A stretch of 13,754 bases of DNA from positions 1 through 13,754 of the forward strand of contig JAXMLJ010000005.1 of assembly GCA_034368805.1 (NCBI GenBank). The letters are read 5' to 3'. Position numbers and translations under genes: made by a program. Below the pieces are notes generated by a model. It was not told the DNA's origin. It saw only the letters and a program-made list of their open reading frames with translations, and made no database searches. The stretch's first letter is position 1, and every line of letters starts with the position of its first letter. Shown piece after piece: positions 1-6,008 of the stretch. Source of the DNA: UBA2272 sp034368805 (GTDB taxonomy: Bacteria; Actinomycetota; Coriobacteriia; Anaerosomatales; Anaerosomataceae).

Positions 1-430
1 GATCGAGGCCGCGCGCGCCGGCGATGCGGGCAAGGGCTTCTCCGTCGTCGCCGAGGAGATCCGCAAGTTGGCCGACTCGGTCACCGAGTCCACGCAGGAG
101 ATCGGCCGCGTGGTGCGCGAGATCCAGGCGTCCACCTCGGCGCTCATCATGCAGACGGAGAAAGCCGCCAAGAAGGTGACCGAGGGTCAGGATCTTGCGA
201 TGAACACCGCTACGGAGTTGCAGCGCATCGTGTCGCAGGTCGAGGAGACTACAGACGCGGCCAAGCAGATCTCGATCGCCACGCAACAGCAACGCACCGC
301 CTCCGATCAGGTGGTCGTGTCCATGAAGGAGGTCGCATTGGTCTCCCAGCAGGCTGCCGAGACTTCGCGACAGATCACCGCCGCGATCATGGAGCTCAAC
401 AAGCTGGCGGACTCGATGGTGGTCCGCTGA
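1..430 (+). CDS. Methyl-accepting chemotaxis protein, C-terminal signalling domain (partial, 5' end outside window)
   Basis: The reading frame is open from the window edge (first full codon at 2) to a TGA at 428-430, giving 142 visible residues. It opens with IEAARAGDAGKGFSVVAEEI, which matches the conserved hairpin tip of chemoreceptors that contacts CheA and CheW. The rest is a polar, heptad-patterned helix (STQEIGRVVREIQAST, TTDAAKQISIATQQQRTA, SQQAAETSRQITAAI), the returning arm of the cytoplasmic four-helix bundle. It ends in SMVVR with no NWETF-like tether for CheR/CheB. The sensor domain, HAMP region and membrane segments lie upstream, so the ligand is unknown. A TTG codon at 68 is not a credible start because the conserved tip precedes it. 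The stop overlaps the next gene's ATG by 1 nt, suggesting translational coupling. The family call is secure. Confidence 0.95.
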   Translation, partial: IEAARAGDAGKGFSVVAEEIRKLADSVTESTQEIGRVVREIQASTSALIMQTEKAAKKVTEGQDLAMNTATELQRIVSQVEETTDAAKQISIATQQQRTASDQVVVSMKEVALVSQQAAETSRQITAAIMELNKLADSMVVR

Positions 431-891
431 TGTCGCACGGCGTGATCGCGCGCCTCGCCGCGCGCGATCTGCAGGTGCCAGAGGTCCCCGCGGCTGTCGG
501 CTCGTACGTCCCGGCGGTTCGTTCCGGTTCGCTCGTGTTCACGTCCGGTCAGATCCCCGTCATCGACGGGCGGCCGATCGCCACCGGACACCTCGGAGAC
601 GGTGTCACGCTGGAGGAGGGCCGACGCTGCGCCGAGCAGTGTGCCCTGCGGGTGCTTGCTGCCGCGGCTTCCGTGGTAGACCTCGACCGCATCGTGCGGG
701 TCGTCAAGATCGTGGGATACGTTGCCTCGGCGCCGGGCTTCGACGGCCAGAGTGCTGTGATCGACGCGGCGAGCGCGGTGATGGGGGTCGCGTTCGGTGA
801 CTCAGGCCTGCACGCCCGGGAGGCCGTGGGCGTGGCTGCGCTTCCCCTCGGCGTGCCGGTCGAGATGTCGGCGGTCTTTGAGATCGACTGA
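430..891 (+). CDS. RidA/YjgF-family protein (enamine/imine deaminase-like)
   Basis: This 153-aa protein has the size and motif layout of the YjgF/YER057c/UK114 (RidA) family, whose members form trimers and hydrolyse reactive 2-aminoacrylate and other enamines/imines released by PLP enzymes. Visible motifs are VFTSGQIPV (residues 36-44), the central GHLGDGVTLEEGRRCAEQC segment (53-71), and the C-terminal block HAREAVGVAALPLGVPVEM (128-146). The block's Arg130 sits where the substrate-carboxylate-binding arginine of active RidA proteins lies. The N-terminus resembles the longer YjgF-like subgroup rather than canonical RidA, so the deaminase activity is inferred. The ATG at 430 overlaps the stop of the upstream chemoreceptor gene; the pair is probably co-transcribed, which gives no clear functional link. 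Confidence 0.85.
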   Translation: MSHGVIARLAARDLQVPEVPAAVGSYVPAVRSGSLVFTSGQIPVIDGRPIATGHLGDGVTLEEGRRCAEQCALRVLAAAASVVDLDRIVRVVKIVGYVASAPGFDGQSAVIDAASAVMGVAFGDSGLHAREAVGVAALPLGVPVEMSAVFEID

Positions 892-1083
892 GTGTCACGC
901 GAGGGCAGGAATGGGGACTCACCCGGCGAATAGCCCGAAGAAGGGGAAAACCCCGTCACGACGGCTGCGTTTGTCTTGTCCCTTCACAAGGCTTCGGCTA
1001 TCGTTGAGCGATGGGGCGGCGAGGGGCCGTTTCCGCGCTTGTGCTAGAAGAAGCCGAGGGACGCGAGCGAGGAGAGAATGCGT
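892..1083. other. Intergenic spacer / leader before the multihaem cytochrome
   Basis: About 190 nt lie between ridA-like and the cytochrome with no supported gene. The stretch holds a small G4-A4-C4 hairpin (943-954), a sigma-70-type promoter candidate (976-1004), the short inverted repeat CTTGT-N6-ACAAG (975-990) inside that promoter, and a strong ribosome-binding site (1069-1076). A transcript starting near 1011 would have a leader of roughly 70 nt. No known riboswitch consensus was recognised. Confidence 0.5.
976..1004 (+). promoter_or_regulatory. Candidate promoter of the multihaem cytochrome gene
   Basis: TTGTCC (976-981) and TATCGT (999-1004) are separated by exactly 17 nt, a reasonable housekeeping sigma-factor arrangement. 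The -35 overlaps an inverted repeat CTTGT-CCCTTC-ACAAG (975-990), a possible operator. Its right arm TTCACAA resembles half a Rex site, but the arms are too close for a standard 18-bp Rex operator. Confidence 0.45.
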
Positions 1084-3165
1084 ATGGCGAAGATCTCATT
1101 AGCCGGGTTCAAAGACCCGGTCCGCCGGCCCAGGTACCTCATCTGGGTAGCCGTGGCATGCATCGTTATGGCCGCGGTCATAATGATCTCGCTGGGCGCC
1201 ACGTCCAGTTACTGGTTCTGCGGCGGCTTCTGCCACTCGGTCCAGAAGGATGCTGTCGCGGCCTACGACAACGGCTCGCACAACAAGGTAGCGTGTATCT
1301 CGTGCCACCTACCGGTCAACGGTGACCCGGTCACGTTCCTGATCCACAAGGTCAAGGCTGGCGTGACAGGTGCCTACGAGCTGGTCACCACGACGTATGC
1401 GGTGCCGCTCAACGCGACGAGCCATCTCGCGCTCAACTACGGTCATATGGGCGAAGGCCAGTGCACGCAGTGTCACAGCCTCGACACCCGGACCGTCACG
1501 CCGAGCGAGGGCATCATTATCGACCATGAGGTCCACTCGGAGAACCACGTTCACTGTACGGCCTGCCACAACCGCGTGGCGCACCCCGAGGCAGACATCG
1601 AGATATTCACCAAGAACCCGGTGACCGGCGAGCGGGCCGCCTATCACGCCGACTTCATGACGATGACGGCGTGCTTCCGGTGTCACACGCTCACCGATGA
1701 GTCTCCGTCGGGCGAAGAGTACATGGCTCCGGGCACGTGCTCCGCATGCCATTCGGCCGATTTCGATCTGAAGCCTGCCAACCATGACGCAGAGGGCTTC
1801 TATCCGGCCGGCCACGCCGACCTTGCCATGATGGAAGTGGACCATGCGACCGGCCGGCCTGCTGAGGACATCATCAGGCCGATCGCTCACGGTGAGCCGT
1901 ACGATAGCGCGGAGACGACCGAGGCCGAGGGCCCCGGCGAGCACGATTACGTCCCCACAGCGGACGATCACGCGCTGCACCTCGTGGAAGTGCAGGAGGT
2001 GGACTACTGCGCTACATGCCACGTCAAGGCTACGTTCTGCATGGACTGCCACGGCATGGAGATGCCGCATCCCGATGAGTTCAAGACCAAGTCGCACCCC
2101 GAGCTGGTAGCCACCCAACTCGAGAAGTGCGAGATGTGCCACAAACAGTCGGAGACGTTCTTCTGTGACTCGTGCCACCATGGCTCGAGCGTGGGCTGGG
2201 AGTACGATCCGCAGGTTGTCTGGCAGACCCAGCACGCGGCGGCTGTTGTCGCCAAGGGCGTCGCTCCGTGTCTCGGCGCGTGCCACGATCAGCAGTTCTG
2301 CGTGGACTGCCACACCGCCATGCAGCCGCTGCCGACGTCCCACAAGGCCGCCGACTGGCTGCACAAGGACCTCACGGTCACGAAGTACCCGGACACCCCG
2401 GCAGCTGCCTCCGCGGCGCACGCGCTCTCCGCGCGTCAGTCGATCGACAGCTGCGATGTGTGTCACGGTCCCGGTGGCGCCGAGGCGCAGTTCTGCAAGA
2501 GCTGCCATGGCATGGAGATCCCGCATCCTGACACGTTCAAGACCAACCACGTGTCTGGCCGCAATACGCCGGCTGTGTGCTCGAACTGTCACCAGCAGCG
2601 AGAACTCTGCTCCGACTGCCACCACGAGGGTGCGCGCAACGATGTCGCGTGGGCCCGTCAGCACCCGGCGACCGTGGCAGCAAGCGGCGCTCAGCCGTGT
2701 TTCGAGAAGTGTCATGAGAACAAGCAGTTCTGCGTCGATTGCCACATGAATCTGAGTGCCCTGCCAACGTCGCATACAGCGAACGATTGGACGCGGCGCA
2801 CGGCGCTCTCCGCCCCCGCCAAGCACCAGGTAGCGTACAAGGAAGCGCAGGACTCCTGCGACTACTGCCACGGTGACGGCGGCGTGCAGGCGCAGTTCTG
2901 CCAGAGCTGCCACAAGCTCGAGATGCCTCACCCGTCCGGCTTCGACGAGGCGCACAAGGCCGACTTCGAGGCTAAGACGTATACGAAGGACGTATGCACC
3001 AACTGCCACAGCCAGTTCTTCTGCGACGCATGCCATCACCCGGGTGCAGTCCAGCAGCAGCCGTGGCGCACGTATCACCCGAGCATCGTCAAGAAGGACG
3101 GCGCTCAGCCCTGCTTCGAGTGCCACGAGCCGACGTTCTGCTCCTACTGCCACGTGAGGCTGTAG
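1084..3165 (+). CDS. Membrane-anchored 24-haem c-type cytochrome (NapC/NrfH-like N-terminus plus three hexahaem modules)
   Basis: The protein is 693 aa. The ATG at 1084 is preferred over the in-frame ATG at 1078 because GAGGAGAG (1069-1076) is 7 nt from 1084 but only 1 nt from 1078. A basic, uncleaved-looking membrane anchor (residues about 18-39) is followed by a NapC/NirT/NrfH-like tetrahaem region (first haem site C46-H51, fourth from C158), then two more sites (fifth and sixth, the latter at C219). Three related six-haem modules begin at C309, C457 and C592. I count 21 CXXCH and 3 CXXXCH sites, 24 in total. It should sit on the outer face of the membrane, most plausibly carrying electrons from menaquinol outward to a reductase or an external acceptor. 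No catalytic domain, sortase signal or lipobox is seen. No partner redox gene is adjacent, so the terminal acceptor is unknown. Cytochrome identity is certain; function is inferred. Confidence 0.93.
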   Translation: MAKISLAGFKDPVRRPRYLIWVAVACIVMAAVIMISLGATSSYWFCGGFCHSVQKDAVAAYDNGSHNKVACISCHLPVNGDPVTFLIHKVKAGVTGAYELVTTTYAVPLNATSHLALNYGHMGEGQCTQCHSLDTRTVTPSEGIIIDHEVHSENHVHCTACHNRVAHPEADIEIFTKNPVTGERAAYHADFMTMTACFRCHTLTDESPSGEEYMAPGTCSACHSADFDLKPANHDAEGFYPAGHADLAMMEVDHATGRPAEDIIRPIAHGEPYDSAETTEAEGPGEHDYVPTADDHALHLVEVQEVDYCATCHVKATFCMDCHGMEMPHPDEFKTKSHPELVATQLEKCEMCHKQSETFFCDSCHHGSSVGWEYDPQVVWQTQHAAAVVAKGVAPCLGACHDQQFCVDCHTAMQPLPTSHKAADWLHKDLTVTKYPDTPAAASAAHALSARQSIDSCDVCHGPGGAEAQFCKSCHGMEIPHPDTFKTNHVSGRNTPAVCSNCHQQRELCSDCHHEGARNDVAWARQHPATVAASGAQPCFEKCHENKQFCVDCHMNLSALPTSHTANDWTRRTALSAPAKHQVAYKEAQDSCDYCHGDGGVQAQFCQSCHKLEMPHPSGFDEAHKADFEAKTYTKDVCTNCHSQFFCDACHHPGAVQQQPWRTYHPSIVKKDGAQPCFECHEPTFCSYCHVRL
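2008..3165 (+). repeat. Threefold internal hexahaem module repeat within the cytochrome
   Basis: Modules start at 2008, 2452 and 2857 (about 148, 135 and 102 residues). Each follows the same order: a CxxCH; FC-x2-CH followed by (G/K)(M/L)E(M/I)PHP; a CxxCH; a C-x2-CHH; a QPC-type haem site; and FC-x2-CH. In modules 1 and 2 the last site is followed by a LPTSH segment (PLPTSHKAADW, ALPTSHTANDW). Module 3 lacks this tail and ends the protein, so the modules look like products of tandem duplication with the last copy truncated. Confidence 0.88.
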
Positions 3166-3194
3166 CGGCAACCGTCGGGTCGGCGATACGCTGA

Positions 3195-3231
3195 CCGAGG
3201 GCCCGGCCGGGACATCCGGTCGGGCCCTCGG
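3195..3231 (+). terminator. Strong hairpin downstream of the cytochrome gene (probable terminator)
   Basis: CCGAGGGCCCG (3195-3205) pairs perfectly with CGGGCCCTCGG (3221-3231). An inner GCCGG/CCGGT extension with one G-U pair makes 16 paired positions around a 5-nt loop. It starts 30 nt after the stop codon. No T-tract follows, so it is either a GC-rich-genome style terminator or a 3' stabilising structure. Confidence 0.6.
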
Positions 3232-3286
3232 CGTCGCTGTCGCGATCAGCCTTCGACGCGCCGGTCGGGTCCGTCGCGGAAACTCT

Positions 3287-3315
3287 TTGCCCTAGCAGCG
3301 ACGACCATGTATCAT
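3287..3315 (+). promoter_or_regulatory. Candidate promoter of tRNA-Pro
   Basis: TTGCCC (3287-3292) and TATCAT (3310-3315) are spaced by 17 nt. The -10 ends 10 nt before the tRNA 5' end, a typical short-leader arrangement for an independently transcribed tRNA. Confidence 0.55.
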
Positions 3316-3325
3316 AGCGGCTCGT

Positions 3326-3402
3326 CGGGATGTGGCTCAGCTTGGTAGAGCGCTGCGTTCGGGACGCAGAGGTCGTGGGTTCGAATCCCGCCATCCCGAC
3401 CA
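3326..3402 (+). tRNA. tRNA-Pro (anticodon CGG)
   Basis: A full cloverleaf can be folded. The acceptor stem is CGGGATG/CATCCCG with discriminator A and an encoded CCA end (3400-3402). The D arm is GCTC/GAGC. The anticodon stem CTGCG/CGCAG (3353-3357 and 3365-3369) surrounds the loop TTCGGGA. The T arm contains GGTTCGAATCC. The anticodon is CGG (3360-3362) with G37, reading the proline codon CCG, common in a GC-rich genome. It stands alone, with no other tRNA in the window. Confidence 0.97.
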
Positions 3403-3415
3403 TCTGAACTCACGA

Positions 3416-3443
3416 CTGACAGGCCGGTCCGCCGGCCTGTCAG
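3416..3443 (+). terminator. Hairpin after tRNA-Pro (probable terminator)
   Basis: CTGACAGGCCGG (3416-3427) pairs perfectly with CCGGCCTGTCAG (3432-3443) around a TCCG tetraloop. It begins 13 nt after the tRNA CCA end and ends 18 nt before the next ATG. There is no T-tract. It could end the tRNA transcript or sit in the leader of the following gene. Confidence 0.55.
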
Positions 3444-3461
3444 CGTATCCGGGAGACGTGA

Positions 3462-4139
3462 ATGCTCGAGTCAGTGTTCGCCGTTCTGGGTTACGGCCTG
3501 TGCCATCAGCTGCCGGAACGCTCCTTGTTCGCCGGAGGGTTCCAGCTCCCGGTCTGCGCTCGCGATACCGGGTTGTACATCGGCTTCGCCGCAGCACTCA
3601 TCGTCCTTGTCCTCCTCGCCCGTGACCGAAGGCCTTCCGAACTCCCGAGTTGGCCGGTGCTGCTCATCATCGGACTGTTCGTCGGCGCGATGGCCTTCGA
3701 CGGCGTGTCGTCGTATGCAGGCCTGCGGACGACGACGAACGACATCCGCCTCATCACAGGACTGATGACCGGTTGGGGTCTGGCGACTCTGGCGCTCCCG
3801 ATGGTCAACGGACAACTGTGGAGGCGCTCGAGTCCCGAACGGGTGCCGTCCGGCCGGGCTGCGATCGGCGCGTGGCTGGCGCCCCTCCTCGTCACGTTCG
3901 TCGTGACGCGCTGGCTTCTGCCGCTACTCGGTGTGGGCTATCCCGTGCTCGTGTCCGCGGCCATCGTTGCCACGTTCGTCACGGTGAACCTGGTATTCGT
4001 CGGCCTCATGCCGGTGTTCGAGCGCCGGGCGCACAGGCTGCGCGACGCATGGCCTCAGATACTCGTCGCGGTCGGACTCAGCGCAGCAGAGCTCGCCGCC
4101 GCTTCTCTCTTGCGGGTCGTCGCCGAGCGGATCGTGTGA
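3462..4139 (+). CDS. DUF2085 family integral membrane protein
   Basis: This 225-aa protein carries the N-terminal signature of the DUF2085 family: GLCHQLPERS (residues 12-21) and QLPVCARDTGLYIGF (28-42). About six hydrophobic segments follow (roughly 38-53, 63-84, 94-114, 136-156, 161-182 and 197-220). The Cys/His residues in the signature hint at a metal or redox site, but no member has a function I can name. The last cysteine of the CARCTG form of the motif is Asp here, a variant I believe also occurs in the family. The ATG is preceded by GGGAGA. The gene follows the tRNA hairpin and may have no promoter of its own. Confidence 0.8.
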   Translation: MLESVFAVLGYGLCHQLPERSLFAGGFQLPVCARDTGLYIGFAAALIVLVLLARDRRPSELPSWPVLLIIGLFVGAMAFDGVSSYAGLRTTTNDIRLITGLMTGWGLATLALPMVNGQLWRRSSPERVPSGRAAIGAWLAPLLVTFVVTRWLLPLLGVGYPVLVSAAIVATFVTVNLVFVGLMPVFERRAHRLRDAWPQILVAVGLSAAELAAASLLRVVAERIV

Positions 4140-4185
4140 CCTTAAGGCCCGGGCGCGTGGGGATGGGGATGTCAGAGTCAGTCGC

Positions 4186-4217
4186 TATGCTTCCTTCGAA
4201 CATCCGTTCGGAGGAGG
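4186..4217 (+). promoter_or_regulatory. LexA (SOS) box between a candidate -10 and the RBS of the following orphan gene
   Basis: The 14-mer CGAACATCCGTTCG (4197-4210) has perfect 5-bp arms in the GAAC-N4-GTTC layout bound by LexA/DinR of Gram-positive bacteria. With the flanking T it matches 11 of 12 fixed positions of the mycobacterial form TCGAAC-N4-GTTCGA. A -10-like TATGCT lies at 4186-4191, so a transcript would start inside or beside the box. The box shares its final G with the Shine-Dalgarno GGAGGAGG (4210-4217). No good -35 was found. Confidence 0.65.
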
Positions 4218-4225
4218 TCATCGCG

Positions 4226-4609
4226 ATGGTCCAGCTCTCACTCATTCGCCAGGAGACGACATCAACGCTCGAGGAGTACCTTGCGGTCCTTGAGGCGCGC
4301 GCCCGTCGTTTGACCGGGGGCGAGGCGCACGCGGAGGCTGCCGCTCGCATCACCGGCAACGCGTTGGCTTCGAGGGTCTCCCGGCCGCTGGCACCCTCCG
4401 ACGCACAGAGGGTGGAGGCCTACTTCTTAGCCGTGCTGCGTAGGCGGATCCTGTCGGCACGGGATCCCTTCGGTATCCGTGCACGCCAGAGACTCGTCGC
4501 CGTATCGATTGAGTCCGACTTGATCGATGCCGGGTGGCCGAGGCCCCGCGCGCGAGAAGAGGTACGTCGGATCCTCGGCGATTCGTGGCCGGCTGAGGGC
4601 GTGGCCTGA
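4226..4609 (+). CDS. Hypothetical 127-aa protein, probably SOS-regulated
   Basis: I do not recognise this protein. The ATG at 4226 is chosen because GGAGGAGG lies 8 nt upstream; in-frame ATGs at 4162 and 4168 would place the LexA box inside the coding region and have no such site. The 127-aa product is charged, probably mostly helical and soluble: an acidic/basic N-terminal helix (residues 12-40), a middle segment ending VEAYFLAVLRRRILSARDPF (63-82), and a tail LIDAGWPRPRAREEVRRILG (99-118). No Cys, His-rich motif, membrane segment or nucleotide-binding loop is present. The C-terminal part is vaguely like a small helical nucleic-acid-binding unit, which is not evidence of function. The upstream LexA box suggests expression after DNA damage. 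It converges on the lipoprotein gene, with 3 nt between the two stop codons. Confidence 0.75.
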   Translation: MVQLSLIRQETTSTLEEYLAVLEARARRLTGGEAHAEAAARITGNALASRVSRPLAPSDAQRVEAYFLAVLRRRILSARDPFGIRARQRLVAVSIESDLIDAGWPRPRAREEVRRILGDSWPAEGVA

Positions 4610-4612
4610 CGG

Positions 4613-5059
4613 TCAGCGTGCTGACTGGGCGGCGATGACCGCTCTTTCGGTGTAGGAGAGCACCCAGAGGCGCCGATAGGTGAGGGTGCCTGCGTCGTCG
4701 GCGGTCGCCTCGATGACGATCCATGCGGGTTCGCCCTCGTAGCTACCACGTTCCACGTATACGGGAACGGCGGCCATGTCGAGCGGGAAGTCCGAGGTGA
4801 GAGTGTCCGCAAGTGCCACGGCGTCGTCGCCGTATCCGCGCAGTTGTGTGAGCGCGTCCTGCCTGACCTCGGGAGCCTCTCCGGTGGTCACGGCTGCGGT
4901 CTTCCCCAGGTCAGCGGACGCGATCAGCGTCGCGAGGTCATCGGAACGGTAGATCCCGCCCTCGGGAACATACGTCACGATGTCCGTGGGGCCGCACGAG
5001 AGTAGCGTCGTGGCGACCAGCAGGAGTACGAGCGGCAGCAGCACACGCCGGACACCCAT
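4613..5059 (-). CDS. Small hypothetical lipoprotein
   Basis: This minus-strand gene encodes 148 aa from the ATG at 5059. AGGGGGG lies 8 nt before this ATG, while the GTG at 5068 sits directly on that purine run, so the ATG is preferred. The N-terminus is a lipoprotein signal: MGVRR, a hydrophobic core of about 15 residues and the lipobox LLSC, with Cys22 as lipidation site. The mature part (about 127 residues) is acidic, with YVPEGGIYRSDDLATLIASA and a C-terminal beta-rich segment including PAWIVIEATADDAGTLTYRR. I recognise no family. It should be anchored on the outer leaflet of the cytoplasmic membrane. It is transcribed divergently from the SAM hydrolase gene across 76 nt. Confidence 0.75.
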   Translation of the reverse strand: MGVRRVLLPLVLLLVATTLLSCGPTDIVTYVPEGGIYRSDDLATLIASADLGKTAAVTTGEAPEVRQDALTQLRGYGDDAVALADTLTSDFPLDMAAVPVYVERGSYEGEPAWIVIEATADDAGTLTYRRLWVLSYTERAVIAAQSAR

Positions 5060-5089
5060 CGGATGCACCCCCCTGTTCGACCGTCGTCA

Positions 5090-5097
5090 ACTATAGT
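5090..5097. promoter_or_regulatory. Symmetric -10 candidate in the divergent spacer
   Basis: The palindrome ACTATAGT reads TATAGT on both strands and lies between the divergent lipoprotein and SAM hydrolase genes. It could act as the -10 element in either or both directions. No convincing -35 lies 16-18 nt away on either side. Confidence 0.3.
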
Positions 5098-5135
5098 AGA
5101 CCACAGCCAACGCTGCGGAGGGGAGCACGTACACG

Positions 5136-5942
5136 ATGCATTCGATCATCTGCTTCACGTCGGACTTCGGAAGCGGGGACACCTGGGTCGGCATGTGCCA
5201 CGCGGTCATACATCGCGCCTGCCCTCAGGCGCGCGTGGTGGACCTTGCCCACGACATCGCCCCGTTCGATGTACGCAAGGCGTCAGCGGTGGCGGCTGCG
5301 GGCGTGTGGCAGCTGCCGGACGCGATACACCTTGTGGTAGCTGATCCCGGGGTCGGGGGAGGCAGGCGTGACCTGGCGCTTGTGACCGGCGGGGGCAGCA
5401 TCCTCGTGGGGCCCGACAATGGCGTGCTGATGCCGTCCACATGGCGTGCGGGTGGCGTTGTCGAGGCATACTCGATCGTGCCCGAGCATCTCGACTTCCG
5501 CCAGCCGCTGCCCACGTTCCACGCACGGGACGTGCTCGCGCCCGCCGCGGCCGCACTCGCGTGCGGTGTCGAGGCGAGCGCGATCGGCGAGTCCATAGAC
5601 ATCGACTCCCTCGCTCCGGCGCCGTTCGAGCGATGCCACGAGGAGGGCGGTGTACTTGTCGCCGAGGTCATAGATATGGACCGTTTCGGCTCGCTCAGGA
5701 TCGCGATCCCCGCTGAAGAGGTCGTCGCGCGGGGACTCGCCACGGGAACCCTGGAACTTGCTTTCGGACACCTGATGATCGAGGTGCCGTTCGGTACGAC
5801 CTTCTCGGATGTGGGAGAGGGCGACCCTCTGGCGCTCATCGACTCCTCGGGCTGGCTCACGCTGGCTATCCGGCTCGGAAGTGCCGCGGAACGCTATGGC
5901 GTCGAGCCGGGTGCTACGGCCCGTGTTCGCTCGCTTACCTGA
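5136..5942 (+). CDS. SAM hydroxide adenosyltransferase (SAM hydrolase, DUF62 family)
   Basis: The 268-aa protein belongs to the family of the SAM-dependent fluorinase/chlorinase. Visible motifs are FTSDFGSGDTWVGMCHAVI (residues 7-25), VVDLAHDI (34-41), VADPGVGGGRR (68-78), VGPDNGVL (91-98) and TFHARDVLAPAAAAL (127-141). The Asp-Arg-His triad that marks the water-using members of the family appears as Asp70, Arg77 and His129, at constant offset from Asp68/Arg75/His127 of the archaeal enzyme PH0463. This supports hydrolysis of SAM to adenosine and L-methionine rather than halogenation. GGAGGGGAG (5117-5125) precedes the ATG. Why cells hydrolyse SAM this way is unsettled. The MTA phosphorylase two genes downstream also handles a SAM derivative. 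Confidence 0.9.
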   Translation: MHSIICFTSDFGSGDTWVGMCHAVIHRACPQARVVDLAHDIAPFDVRKASAVAAAGVWQLPDAIHLVVADPGVGGGRRDLALVTGGGSILVGPDNGVLMPSTWRAGGVVEAYSIVPEHLDFRQPLPTFHARDVLAPAAAALACGVEASAIGESIDIDSLAPAPFERCHEEGGVLVAEVIDMDRFGSLRIAIPAEEVVARGLATGTLELAFGHLMIEVPFGTTFSDVGEGDPLALIDSSGWLTLAIRLGSAAERYGVEPGATARVRSLT

Positions 5943-6008
5943 AGGCCCCATGTCAGACCGCCGCTGTACGCTCATGTCACAGGTGATGGGCGTGCGGAGG
6001 AGACGGTC

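Noticed and set aside
68..430. Separate small gene starting at TTG 68
   Set aside because: The frame is open upstream to the window edge and encodes the conserved chemoreceptor tip before this codon.
925..1000. Cyclic-di-GMP (GEMM) riboswitch upstream of the multihaem cytochrome
   Set aside because: Such riboswitches can precede cytochrome genes in other phyla, but the conserved GEMM core segments are absent here.
1309..3171. 620-codon open frame on the minus strand opposite the cytochrome
   Set aside because: Antisense shadow of a certain gene with periodic Cys/His codons; the translation is a repetitive Val/Ala/Arg/Leu-rich product without a family.
3383..3402. Prophage or island attachment site at the tRNA-Pro 3' end
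   Set aside because: No duplicate of the tRNA end, integrase or foreign-looking gene is visible in the window.
3650..4225. Upstream extension of the frame of the 127-aa orphan gene
   Set aside because: It overlaps DUF2085 in another frame and encodes Arg/Gly-rich shadow sequence; the strong RBS at 4210-4217 places the start at 4226.
5060..5068. GTG start at 5068 for the lipoprotein
   Set aside because: It sits directly against the AGGGGGG run, leaving no spacing; the ATG at 5059 has an 8-nt spacing.
5136..5942. SAM-dependent chlorinase or fluorinase
   Set aside because: The Asp70-Arg77-His129 triad is the signature of the water-using SAM hydroxide adenosyltransferases.
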